From positions 38,335,623-38,399,622 of the forward strand of contig CM026394.1 in assembly GCA_014843695.1 (NCBI GenBank): a DNA stretch of 64,000 nt, read 5' to 3'. This stretch comes from Archivesica marissinica. Taxonomy: Eukaryota > Mollusca > Bivalvia > Venerida > Vesicomyidae. A program made the translations under genes and the position numbers. The notes under the pieces were generated by a model. The model saw only the letters and a program-made list of their open reading frames with translations. It had not been told where the DNA came from and did no database searches. Positions 49,601-61,692 of the stretch are shown here, piece by piece. Numbering within the stretch: position 1 is the first letter of the stretch; every line of letters begins with the position of its first letter.

Positions 49601-49797
49601 TCCATATATATGTAATGTACCTGTCCATATATATGTAATGTACCTGTCCATATATATGTAATATACCTGTCCATAGATATGTAATGTACCTGTCCATATA
49701 TATGTAATATACCTGTCCATATATATGTAATGTACCTGTCCATATATATGTAATGTACCTGTCCATATATATGTAATGTACCTGTCCATATATATGT
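43635..49797. repeat. AT-rich 23-bp satellite, about 268 copies, truncated by a gap
   Basis: The core is CCATATATATGTAATGTACC plus TGT. Main variants are ATAGATATG, AATATACC, AATTTACC and AACTTACC. Its minus strand is stop-free, producing long Tyr/Ile-rich frames that are not genes. Exact 69-bp trimer periodicity is visible at 46,223-46,430 and 47,026-47,509. Indels become frequent from about 48,440 and especially at 49,200-49,560 near the gap. Confidence 0.98.
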
Positions 49798-50797
49798 NNN
49801 NNNNNNNNNNNNNNNNNNNNNNNNNNNNNNNNNNNNNNNNNNNNNNNNNNNNNNNNNNNNNNNNNNNNNNNNNNNNNNNNNNNNNNNNNNNNNNNNNNNN
49901 NNNNNNNNNNNNNNNNNNNNNNNNNNNNNNNNNNNNNNNNNNNNNNNNNNNNNNNNNNNNNNNNNNNNNNNNNNNNNNNNNNNNNNNNNNNNNNNNNNNN
50001 NNNNNNNNNNNNNNNNNNNNNNNNNNNNNNNNNNNNNNNNNNNNNNNNNNNNNNNNNNNNNNNNNNNNNNNNNNNNNNNNNNNNNNNNNNNNNNNNNNNN
50101 NNNNNNNNNNNNNNNNNNNNNNNNNNNNNNNNNNNNNNNNNNNNNNNNNNNNNNNNNNNNNNNNNNNNNNNNNNNNNNNNNNNNNNNNNNNNNNNNNNNN
50201 NNNNNNNNNNNNNNNNNNNNNNNNNNNNNNNNNNNNNNNNNNNNNNNNNNNNNNNNNNNNNNNNNNNNNNNNNNNNNNNNNNNNNNNNNNNNNNNNNNNN
50301 NNNNNNNNNNNNNNNNNNNNNNNNNNNNNNNNNNNNNNNNNNNNNNNNNNNNNNNNNNNNNNNNNNNNNNNNNNNNNNNNNNNNNNNNNNNNNNNNNNNN
50401 NNNNNNNNNNNNNNNNNNNNNNNNNNNNNNNNNNNNNNNNNNNNNNNNNNNNNNNNNNNNNNNNNNNNNNNNNNNNNNNNNNNNNNNNNNNNNNNNNNNN
50501 NNNNNNNNNNNNNNNNNNNNNNNNNNNNNNNNNNNNNNNNNNNNNNNNNNNNNNNNNNNNNNNNNNNNNNNNNNNNNNNNNNNNNNNNNNNNNNNNNNNN
50601 NNNNNNNNNNNNNNNNNNNNNNNNNNNNNNNNNNNNNNNNNNNNNNNNNNNNNNNNNNNNNNNNNNNNNNNNNNNNNNNNNNNNNNNNNNNNNNNNNNNN
50701 NNNNNNNNNNNNNNNNNNNNNNNNNNNNNNNNNNNNNNNNNNNNNNNNNNNNNNNNNNNNNNNNNNNNNNNNNNNNNNNNNNNNNNNNNNNNNNNNN
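49798..50797. other. Assembly gap of exactly 1,000 N between two satellites
   Basis: The left edge is the AT-rich 23-bp satellite and the right edge the 29-bp satellite, so the junction itself is unknown and both arrays are longer than shown. Confidence 0.99.
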
Positions 50798-53700
50798 GGA
50801 CTATCCAGGTTTGTGTACCTGTGTATGGACTATCCAGGTTTGTGTACCTGTGTATGGACTATCCATGTTTGTGTACCTGTGTATGGACTATCCAGGTGTG
50901 TGTACCTGTGTATGGACTATCCAGGTGTGTGTACCTGTGTATGGACTATCCAGGTTTGTGTAGCTGTGTATGGACTATCCAGGTGTGTGTATCTGTGTAT
51001 GGACTATCCAGTTTGTGTAGCTGTGTATGGACTATCCAGGTTTGTGTACCTGTGTATGGACTATCCAGGTTTGTGTACCTGTGTATGGACTATCCAGGTT
51101 TGTGTAGCTGTGTATGGACTATCCAGGTTTGTGTACCTGTGTATGGACTATCCAGGTTTGTGTAGCTGTGTATGGACTATCCAGGTTTGTGTAGCTGTGT
51201 ATGGACTATCCAGGTTTGTGTACCTGTGTATGGACTATCCAGGTTTGTGTAGCTGTGTATGGACTATCCAGGTGTGTGTACCTGTGTATGGACTATCCAG
51301 GTTTGTGTACCTGTGTATGGACTATCCAGGTGTGTGTACCTGTGTATGGACTATCCAGGTTTGTGTACCTGTGTATGGACTATCCAGGTTTGTGTACCTG
51401 TGTATGGACTATCCAGGTTTGTGTAGCTGTGTATGGACTATCCAGGTTTGTGTAGCTGTGTATGGACTATCCAGGTTTGTGTAGCTGTGTATGGACTATC
51501 CAGGTTTGTGTAGCTGTGTATGGACTATCCAGGTTTGTGTACCTGTGTATGGACTATCCAGGTTTGTGTAGCTGTGTATGGACTATCCAGTTTGTGTACT
51601 GTGTATGGACTATCCAGGTTGTGTACCTGTGTATGGACTATCCAGGTTTGTGTAGCTGTGTATGGACTATCCAGGTGTGTGTACCTGTGTATGGACTATC
51701 CAGGTGTGTGTACCTGTGTATGGACTATCCATGTGTGTGTACCTGTGTATGGACTATCCAGGTGTGTGTACCTGTGTATGACTATCCATGTGTGTGTACC
51801 TGTGTATGGACTATCCATGTTTGTGTAGCTGTGTATGGACTATCCAGGTTTGTGTAGCTGTGTATGGACTATCCAGGTTTGTGTACCTGTGTATGGACTA
51901 TCCAGGTTTGTGTACCTGTGTATGGACTATCCAGGTTTGTGTAGCTGTGTATGGACTATCCAGGTTTGTGTAGCTGTGTATGGACTATCCAGGTTTGTGT
52001 AGCTGTGTATGGACTATCCAGGTTTGTGTACCTGTGTATGGACTATCCAGGTTTGTGTACCTGTGTATGGACTATCCAGGTTTGTGTAGCTGTGTATGGA
52101 CTATCCAGGTTTGTGTACCTGTGTATGGACTATCCAGGTTTGTGTAGCTGTGTATGGACTATCCAGGTTTGTGTACCTGTGTATGGACTATCCAGGTTTG
52201 TGTACCTGTGTATGGACTATCCAGGTTTGTGTACCTGTGTATGGACTATCCAGGTGTGTGTACCTGTGTATGGACTATCCAGGTTTGTGTACCTGTGTAT
52301 GGACTATCCAGGTGTGTGTACCTGTGTATGGACTATCCAGGTTTGTGTACCTGTGTATGGACTATCCAGGTTTGTGTACCTGTGTATGGACTATCCAGGT
52401 TTGTGTAGCTGTGTATGGACTATCCAGGTGTGTGTACCTGTGTATGGACTATCCAGGTTTGTGTACCTGTGTATGGACTATCCAGGTTTGTGTACCTGTG
52501 TATGGACTATCCAGTTTGTGTAGCTGTGTATGGACTATCCAGGTTTGTGTAGCTGTGTATGGACTATCCAGGTTTGTGTAGCTGTGTATGGACTATCCAG
52601 GTTTGTGTAGCTGTGTATGGACTATCCAGGTGTGTGTAGCTGTGTATGGACTATCCAGGTTTGTGTAGCTGTGTATGGACTATCCAGGTTTGTGTAGCTG
52701 TGTATGGACTATCCAGGTTTGTGTACCTGTGTATGGACTATCCAGGTTTGTGTAGCTGTGTATGGACTATCCAGGTGTGTGTACCTGTGTATGGACTATC
52801 CAGGTTTGTGTAGCTGTGTATGGACTATCCAGGTGTGTGTAGCTGTGTATGGACTATCCAGGTGTGTACCTGTGTATGGACTATCCAGGTTTGTGTAGCT
52901 GTGTATGGACTATCCAGGTTTGTGTACCTGTGTATGGACTATCCAGTTTGTGTACCTGTGTATGGACTATCCAGGTTTGTGTACCTGTGTATGGACTATC
53001 CAGGTTTGTGTACCTGTGTATGGACTATCCAGGTTTGTGTACCTGTGTATGGACTATCCAGGTTTGTGTACTGTGTATGGACTATCCAGGTTTGTGTAGC
53101 TGTGTATGGACTATCCAGGTTTGTGTAGCTGTGTATGGACTATCCAGTTTGTGTATCTGTGTATGGACTATCCAGGTTTGTGTACCTGTGTATGGACTAT
53201 CCAGTTTGTGTAGCTGTGTATGGACTATCCAGGTTTGTGTAGCTGTGTATGGACTATCCAGGTTTGTGTAGCTGTGTATGGACTATCCAGGTTTGTGTAG
53301 CTGTGTATGGACTATCCAGGTTTGTGTACCTGTGTATGGACTATCCAGGTTTGTGTAGCTGTGTATGGACTATCCAGGTTTGTGTATCTGTGTATGGACT
53401 ATCCAGGTGTGTGTACCTGTGTATGTACTATCCATGTTTGTGTACCTGTGTATGGACTATCCATGTGTGTGTACCTGTGTATGGACTATCCATGTGTGTG
53501 TACCTGTGTATGGACTATCCATGTTTGTGTACCTGTGTATGGACTATCCAGGTTTGTGTACCTGTGTATGGACTATCCAGGTTTGTGTAGCTGTGTATGG
53601 ACTATCCAGGTTTGTGTAGCTGTGTATGGACTATCCAGGTTTGTGTAGCTGTGTATGGACTATCCAGGTTTGTGTACTGTGTATGGACTATCCAGGTGTG

Positions 53701-56700
53701 TGTAGCTGTGTATGGACTATCCAGGTTTGTGTACCTGTGTATGGACTATCCAGGTTTGTGTAGCTGTGTATGGACTATCCAGGTGTGTGTAGCTGTGTAT
53801 GGACTATCCAGGTTTGTGTACCTGTGTATGGACTATGCAGGTTTGTGTAGCTGTGTATGGACTATCTAAGTTTGTGTACCTGTGTATGGACTATCCAGGG
53901 TTGTGTAGCTGTGTATGGACTATCCAGGTTTGTGTAGCTGTGTATGGACTATCCAGGTGTGTGTACCTGTGTATGGACTATCCAGGTTTGTGTACCTGTG
54001 TATGGACTATCCATGTGTGTGTACCTGTGTATGGACTATCCATGTTTGTGTACCTGTGTATGGACTATCCAGGTTTGTGTACCTGTGTATGGACTATCCA
54101 GGTTTGTGTAGCTGTGTATGGACTATCCAGGTTTGTGTAGCTGTGTATGGACTATCCAGGTTTGTGTATCTGTGTATGGACTATCCAGGTTTGTGTACCT
54201 GTGTATGGACTATCCAGGTTTGTGTAGCTGTGTATGGACTATCCAGGTTTGTGTATCTGTGTATGGACTATCCAGGTTTGTGTACCTGTGTATGGACTAT
54301 CCAGGTGTGTGTAGCTGTGTATGGACTATCCAGGTTTGTGTACCTGTGTATGGACTATCCAGGTTTGTGTAGCTGTGTATGGACTATCCAGGTTTGTGTA
54401 TCTGTGTATGGACTATCTAGGTGTGTGTACCTGTGTATGTGCTATCCATGTTTGTGTACCTGTGTATGGACTATCCATGTGTGTGTACCTGTGTATGGAC
54501 TATCCATGTGTGTGTACCTGTGTATGGACTATCCATGTGTGTGTACCTGTGTATGGACTATCCATGTGTGTGTACCTGTGTATGGACTATCCATGTGTGT
54601 GTACCTGTGTATGGACTATCCATGTGTGTGTACCTGTGTATGGACTATCAATGTGTGTGTACCTGTGTATGGACTATCCATGTGTGTGTACCTGTGTATG
54701 TACTATCCATGTGTGTGTACCTGTGTATGGACTATCCATGTTTGTGTAGCTGTGTATGGACTATCCAGGTTTGTGTAGCTGTGTATGGACTATCCAGGTG
54801 TGTGTATCTGTGTATGGACTATCCATGTGTATGTACCTGTGTATGGACTATCCAGGTTTGTGTACCTGTGTATGGACTATCCAGGTGTGTGTAGCTGTGT
54901 ATGGACTATCCATGTGTGTGTATCTGTGTATGGACTATCCATGTGTGTGTACCTGTGTATGGACTATCCAGTTTTGTGTACCTGTGTATGGACTATCCAG
55001 GTGTGTGTAGCTGTGTATGGACTATCCATGTGTGTGTATCTGTGTATGGACTATCCATGTGTGTGTACCTGTGTATGGACTATCCAGGTTTGTGTACCTG
55101 TGTATGGACTATCCAGGTTTGTGTAGCTGTGTATGGACTATCCATGTGTGTGTACCTGTGTATGGACTATCCAGGTGTGTGTACCTGTGTATGACTATCC
55201 AGATGTGTGTACCTGTGTATGGACTATCCAGGTTTGTGTAGCTGTGTATGGACTATCCAGGTGTGTGTACCTGTGTATGGACTATCCAGGTTTGTGTACC
55301 TGTGTATGGACTATCCAGGTTTGTGTAGCTGTGTATGGACTATCCAGGTGTGTGTATCTGTGTATGGACTATCCAGGTTTGTGTATCTGTGTATGGACTA
55401 TCCAGGTTTGTGTAGCTGTGTATGGACTATCCAGGTTTGTGTATCTGTGTATGGACTAACCAGGTTTGTGTAGCTGTGTATGGACTATCCAGGTTTGTGT
55501 AGCTGTGTATGGACTATCCAGGTTTGTGCATCTGTGTATGGACTATCCAGGTTTGTGTAGCTGTGTATGGACTATCCAGGTTTGTGTATCTGTGTATGGA
55601 CTATCCAGGTTTGTGTATCTGTGTATGGACTAATCAGGTTTGTGTACCTGTGTATGGACTATCCAGGTTTGTGTAGCTGTGTATGGACTATCCAGGTTTG
55701 TGTAGCTGTGTATGGACTATCCAGGTTTGTGTACCTGTGTATGGACTATCCAGGTTTGTGTACCTGTGTATGGACTATCCAGGTGTTGGTCTGTGTATGG
55801 ACTATCCAGTTTGTGTAGCTGTGTATGGACTATCCAGGTTTGTGTAGCTGTGTATGGACTATCCAGGTTTGTGTAGCTGTGTATGGACTATCCAGGTTTG
55901 TGTACTGTGTATGGACTATCCAGGTTTGTGTAGCTGTGTATGGACTATCCAGGTTTGTGTATCTGTGTATGGACTATCCAGGTTGTGTAGCTGTGTATGG
56001 ACTATCCAGGTTTGTGTACTGTGTATGGACTATCCAGTTGTGTAGCTGTGTATGGACTATCCAGTTTGTGTACCTGTGTATGGACTATCCAGGTGTGTGT
56101 ACCTGTGTATGGACTATCCGGTTTGTGTACCTGTGTATGGACTATCCAGGTTTGTGTACCTGTGTATGGACTATCCAGGTTTGTGTACCTGTGTATGGAC
56201 TATCCAGGTTTGTGTAGCTGTGTATGGACTATCCAGGTTTGTGTAGCTGTGTATGGACTATCCAGGTTTGTGTACCTGTGTATGGACTATCCAGGTTTGT
56301 GTAGCTGTGTATGGACTATCCAGGTTTGTGTAGCTGTGTATGGACTATCCAGGTTTGTGTACCTGTGTATGGACTATCCAGGTTTGTGTAGCTGTGTATG
56401 GACTATCCAGGTTTGTGTACCTGTGTATGGACTATCCAGGTTTGTGTAGCTGTGTATGGACTATCCAGGTTTGTGTATCTGTGTATGGACTATCTAGGTG
56501 TGTGTACCTGTGTATGTGCTATCCATGTTTGTGTACCTGTGTATGGACTATCCATGTGTGTGTACCTGTGTATGGACTATCCATGTGTGTGTACCTGTGT
56601 ATGGACTATCCATGTGTGTGTACCTGTGTATGGACTATCCATGTGTGTGTACCTGTGTATGGACTATCCATGTGTGTGTACCTGTGTATGGACTATCCAT

Positions 56701-59419
56701 GTGTGTGTACCTGTGTATGGACTATCAATGTGTGTGTACCTGTGTATGGACTATCCATGTGTGTGTACCTGTGTATGTACTATCCATGTGTGTGTACCTG
56801 TGTATGGACTATCCATGTTTGTGTAGCTGTGTATGGACTATCCAGATTTGTGTAGCTGTGTATGGACTATCCAGGTGTGTGTATCTGTGTATGGACTATC
56901 CATGTGTATGTACCTGTGTATGGACTATCCAGGTTTGTGTACCTGTGTATGGACTATCCAGGTGTGTGTAGCTGTGTATGGACTATCCATGTGTGTGTAT
57001 CTGTGTATGGACTATCCATGTGTGTGTACCTGTGTATGGACTATCCAGTTTTGTGTACCTGTGTATGGACTATCCAGGTGTGTGTAGCTGTGTATGGACT
57101 ATCCATGTGTGTGTATCTGTGTATGGACTATCCATGTGTGTGTACCTGTGTATGGACTATCCAGGTTTGTGTAGCTGTGTATGGACTATCCATGTGTGTG
57201 TACCTGTGTATGGACTATCCAGGTGTGTGTACCTGTGTATGACTATCCAGATGTGTGTACCTGTGTATGGACTATCCAGGTTTGTGTAGCTGTGTATGGA
57301 CTATCCAGGTGTGTGTACCTGTGTATGGACTATCCAGGTTTGTGTACCTGTGTATGGACTATCCAGGTTTGTGTAGCTGTGTATGGACTATCCAGGTGTG
57401 TGTACCTGTGTATGGACTATCCAGGTTTGTGTACCTGTGTATGGACTATCCAGGTTTGTGTAGCTGTGTATGGACTATCCAGGTGTGTGTACCTGTGTAT
57501 GGACTATCCAGGTTTGTGTACCTGTGTATGGACTATCCAGGTTTGTGTAGCTGTGTATGGACTATCCAGGTTTGTGTACCTGTGTATGGACTATCCAGGT
57601 TTGTGTACCTGTGTATGGACTATCCAGGTTTGTGTAGCTGTGTATGGACTATCCAGGTTTGTGTACCTGTGTATGGACTATCCAGGTTTGTGTACCTGTG
57701 TATGGACTATCCAGGTTTGTGTAGCTGTGTATGGACTATCCAGGTTTGTGTAGCTGTGTATGGACTATCCAGGTTTGTGTACCTGTGTATGGACTATCCA
57801 GGTTTGTGTACCTGTGTATGGACTATCCAGGTTTGTGTAGCTGTGTATGGACTATCCAGGTTTGTGTAGCTGTGTATGGACTATCCAGGTTTGTGTAGCT
57901 GTGTATGGACTATCCAGGTTTGTGTATCTGTGTATGGACTATCTAGGTGTGTGTACCTGTGTATGGACTATCCAGGTTTGTGTACCTGTGTATGGACTAT
58001 CCATGTGTGTGTACCTGTGTATGGACTATCCATGTGTGTGTACCTGTGTATGGACTATCCAGGTTTGTGTACCTGTGTATGGACTATCCATGTGTGTGTA
58101 CCTGTGTATGGACTATCCATGTGTGTGTACCTGTGTATGGACTATCCATGTGTGTGTACCTGTGTATGGACTATCCATGTGTGTGTACCTGTGTATGGAC
58201 TATCCAGGTTTGTGTAGCTGTGTATGGACTATCCAGGTTTGTGTAGCTGTGTATGGACTATCCAGGTGTGTGTATCTGTGTATGGACTATCCATGTGTGT
58301 GTACCTGTGTATGGACTATCCAGGTTTGTGTACCTGTGTATGGACTATCCAGGTGTGTGTAGCTGTGTATGGACTATCCATGTGTGTGTATCTGTGTATG
58401 GACTATCCATGTGTGTGTACCTGTGTATGGACTATCCAGTTTTGTGTACCTGTGTATGGACTATCCAGGTGTGTGTAGCTGTGTATGGACTATCCATGTG
58501 TGTGTATCTGTGTATGGACTATCCATGTGTGTGTACCTGTGTATGGACTATCCAGGTTTGTGTACCTGTGTATGGACTATCCAGGTTTGTGTAGCTGTGT
58601 ATGGACTATCCAGGTTTGTGTACCTGTGTATGGACTATCCAGGTGTGTGTACCTGTGTATGACTATCCAGATGTGTGTACCTGTGTATGGACTATCCAGG
58701 TTTGTGTAGCTGTGTATGGACTATCCAGGTTTGTGTACCTGTGTATGGACTATCCAGGTTTGTGTACCTGTGTATGGACTATCCAGGTTTGTGTAGCTGT
58801 GTATGGACTATCCAGGTTTGTGTACCTGTGTATGGACTATCCAGGTTTGTGTACCTGTGTATGGACTCTCCAGGTTTGTGTAGCTGTGTATGGACTATCC
58901 AGGTGTGTGTAGCTGTGTATGGACTATCCAGGTTTGTGTACCTGTGTATGGACTATCCAGGTTTGTGTAGCTGTGTATGGACTATCCAGGTTTGTGTACC
59001 TGTGTATGGACTATCCAGGTTTGTGTAGCTGTGTATGGACTATCCAGGTATGTGTAGCTGTTTATGGACTATCCAGGTTTGTGTACCTGTGTATGGACTA
59101 TCCAGGTATGTGTAGCTGTGTATGGACTATCCAGGTTTGTGTACCTGTGTATGGACTATCCATGTGTGTGTAGCTGTGTATGGACTATCCAGGTTTGTGT
59201 ACCTGTGTATGGACTATCCAGGTTTGTGTACCTGTGTATGGACTATCTAAGTTTGTGTACCTGTGTATGGACTATCCATGTGTGTGTAGCTGTGTATGGA
59301 CTATCCAGGTTTGTGTACCTGTGTATGGACTATCCAGGTTTGTGTACCTGTGTATGGACTATCTAAGTTTGTGTACCTGTGTATGGACTATCTAAGTTTG
59401 TGTACCTGTGTATGGACTA
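50798..59419. repeat. 29-bp satellite, about 297 copies
   Basis: The core is GGACTATCCAGGTTTGTGTA plus CCTGTGTAT. Variants are TACCTG/TAGCTG/TATCTG and CCAGGTTTG/CCAGGTGTG/CCATGTGTG. The plus strand is stop-free in all frames (a 29-residue Cys/Val/Tyr-rich unit over three monomers), and these frames are artefacts. Large internal duplications are present. Short monomers cluster at 51,580-51,620 and 55,785-56,115. It ends in two GACTATCTAAG variants and then TATGGACTATGCGG. Confidence 0.98.
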
Positions 59420-59424
59420 TGCGG

Positions 59425-59700
59425 TCGAGTGTCGTCGAGTGGTTACCGTCGCCTACTTTAAATCACTTGCCTCTCACTGTTGTACGTTTGTAATCCCACT
59501 GGGGGTGTCTAATTCTTTCAAGTGAGGAAGCTAACCAGCTGACTTTCAGCAGGTCGGTGGTTCTACCCAGATACTCGTCAGTGCGTGAACTACTGCTATG
59601 AGATGCACCTAGGTCTTCTTTCACCAATAATAGCTGGAAAGTCGCCGTATGAACTAAACTATTGGTTCGACATTAAACTACCAAAATAAACAAACTATCT
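59425..59700 (+). mobile_element. SINE of a third family (mollusc-type tail)
   Basis: It begins with a degenerate A box (GTCGTCGAGTGGTTACCGTC) and the weak B-box-like GTTTGTAATCCCAC. The body follows (AAGCTAACCAGCTGACTTTC, TAGTGCACC-type region) and then the 3' part AATAGCTGGAAAGTCGCCGT, GGTTCGACATTAAACTACC and AAATAAACAAAC. The GTCGCC..ACATTAAAC..AAATAAA ending resembles SINEs I recall from molluscs. Exact family not assigned. Confidence 0.65.
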
Positions 59701-59919
59701 GGTGGCTGTGTCACTACCTCGGGAATCTCTATCTGCAGGGCTACAGAGGAAGCCGAGTTGGCCGTCCATGTCCCAGCTGTTGGGTGATCACCAACACCAT
59801 AGGAAGGTAACTCTTGCTATGTGTACATTTAGTTATTGCCTCCAGAGTTATATCCCTTGTATAATAGAATATATGTTCCGTTTCCCTAAGGATTCCGAAA
59901 ATCCGATAAGTTGATCAAC
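59701..59919. other. Unassigned spacer
   Basis: A 70-codon frame (59,702-59,914) without recognisable domains. No element seen. Confidence 0.35.
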
Positions 59920-60105
59920 CGCGCGCTTGATCCCCTTGTCTTACCGTAATAATATGAAGCGTTTCAGATGTAACTATAAACCGAGGTCACGTGTATCGAT
60001 GCTATAACACCGGGAGGGATGCTTCTGGAATTTGGAGCATTACTATCCTCCAAAACATTAAATGACTTGTATACTTCTGGAGGTGTTGCCCCGATTAACC
60101 AGGGG
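59920..60105 (+). mobile_element. Old, diverged SINE family 2 copy running into the 35-bp array
   Basis: TTGATCCCCTTGTCTTACCG, TTTCAGATG..ACTATAAACCG, AGGTCACGTGTATCGATGCT, CTTCTGGAATTTGGAGCATT, ACTATCCTCCAA and TTCTGGAGGTGTTGCCCCG line up in order with family 2. The tail position is occupied by the first 35-bp monomer (GCTGACAATAGATTAACGTA), which itself resembles the family 2 tail. Confidence 0.75.
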
Positions 60106-60525
60106 CTGACAATAGATTAACGTATACACCCCCTCCCCCGCTGACGATAGATTAACGTATACACCCCCTCCCCCGCTGACGATAGATTAACGTATACACC
60201 CCCTCCCCCGCTGACGATAGATTAACGTATACACCCCCTCCCCCGCTGACAATAGATTAACGTATACACCCCCTCCCCCGCTGACAATAGATTAACGTAT
60301 ACACCCCCTCCCCCGCTGATGATAGATTAACGTATACACCCCCTCCCCCGCTGATGATAGATTAACGTATACACCCCCTCCCCCACTGACAATAGATTAA
60401 CATATACACCCCCTCCCCCGCTGATGATAGATTAACGTATACACCCCCTCACCCGCTGACAATAGATTAACATATACACCCCCTCCCCCGCTGATGATAG
60501 ATTAAGGTATACACCCCCTCCCCCA
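60106..60525. repeat. 35-bp minisatellite, 12 copies
   Basis: Units CTGACGATAGATTAACGTAT plus ACACCCCCTCCCCCG start every 35 bp from 60,106 to 60,491. CTGACG, CTGACA and CTGATG variants differ at one or two sites. Each unit carries an 11-bp polypyrimidine mirror CCCCCTCCCCC. Confidence 0.97.
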
Positions 60526-60543
60526 AAACAATAATAGGAATAC

Positions 60544-60719
60544 AGTTAAACCTGTCTTAAGCAGCCACTCAAGGGAATCATAGAAAGTGGCTGTTTAGCA
60601 CAGGTGGCTGCTTAATAGAGGTCAAATGTATAATATAATAGCATATTGGGAATCTGCAAACTGGCTGCTTAGTATAGGTTGGCTGCTTAATAGCGGTGAC
60701 CACTAACACAGGTTTGACT
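60544..60719. mobile_element. Small TIR element (MITE candidate), about 176 bp
   Basis: The ends AGTTAAACCTGT (60,544-60,555) and ACAGGTTTGACT (60,708-60,719) are inverted repeats with one mismatch. The interior repeats GGCTGCTTAATAG and related GGCTGCTTAGTATAGG and AAGCAGCCACT motifs. There is no ORF. No clear target-site duplication was found, so superfamily is open. Confidence 0.65.
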
Positions 60720-61286
60720 AATTCCAAATTTGGTCTATTGCATCCTTGCAAAATCCTTCTACTTCAACCGAGTTTCTTAATACGGGGCGGGCCAAAGTTT
60801 CAAATTAGCTTCATTTAACTGGCAACCTTTAAAGTCTCTATGAGTTTTTATTACAGTTGGAAAAAATAATACTACGATTCATATGCAAATTTATCCTAGT
60901 GGTAACCTTAGTAACCAGTTTTTGAGTTATTGGTGATTTTCTTAAAAAATATCCATAAAGGGAGGTAATTTACAAATTGTAATTTCACAAAAGCAAGTTC
61001 GTATTGGGGCATATTTTCCATATTTTACTTGTTACCGTAATAATTTATTATTGAAAAATGAAATTATAAGACAATAATCACACTAGCTAATCATCCACTC
61101 CTTACAATATCTCTGTACAGCACATTCTAAGTAAGCGCATTTGGGGCTTTAATAAACTAGTCACTTGCAACATTATATGACCTGCACTGTACTGCTGGGT
61201 CTGATGTCCTAGGATACCGTTAACAACCGTTACAGTAACATGTCTTCCAATTTCAGGTTTACCTGTTCATGAGAGCGTGCATCGTT
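60720..61286. other. Unassigned AT-rich stretch
   Basis: Contains AAAGGGAGGTAATTTACA, a short motif I associate with mollusc interspersed sequence (weak), but no element boundary, ORF or RNA gene is seen. Confidence 0.4.
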
Positions 61287-61692
61287 AGAACACTGTCGTT
61301 GGAACTGATGGGAACAAAGCACAACCTAAATGTTCTACTGAACAGTAAGTCCTTAGAACACTGCCATTGCAACCTATGGCAGCTAAACACAACCTGAATG
61401 TTCTATTGAACAGTAAGTCCTTAGAACACTGCCATTGGAACTTATGGCAGCTAAACACAACCTGAATGTTCTATTGAACAGTAAGTCCTTAGAACACTGA
61501 CATTGCAACCTATGGCAGCTAAACACAACCTGAATGTTCTATTGAACAGTAAGTCCTTAGAACACTGCCATTGGAACTTATGGCAGCTAAACACAACCTG
61601 AATGTTCTATTGAACAGTAAGTCCTTAGAACACTGCCATTGCAACCTATGGCAGCTAAACACAACCTGAATGTTCTATTGAACAGTAAGATA
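61287..61692. repeat. 68-bp tandem repeat, 6 copies
   Basis: Units starting AGAACACTGCCATT at 61,287, 61,355, 61,423, 61,491, 61,559 and 61,627, sharing CAGCTAAACACAACCTGAAT. Copies 2-6 alternate between GCAACCTATGG and GGAACTTATGG types, giving a 136-bp dimer period. The first copy is diverged. Confidence 0.96.

Noticed and set aside
43603..49789. Minus-strand Tyr/Ile-rich frames
   Set aside because: Same artefact for the AT-rich 23-bp satellite, open in all three minus frames.
50813..59493. Plus-strand Cys/Val-rich frames resembling small cysteine-rich proteins
   Set aside because: Translation of the 29-bp monomer in whichever frame is open. There is no signal peptide, and cysteine spacing follows the DNA period.
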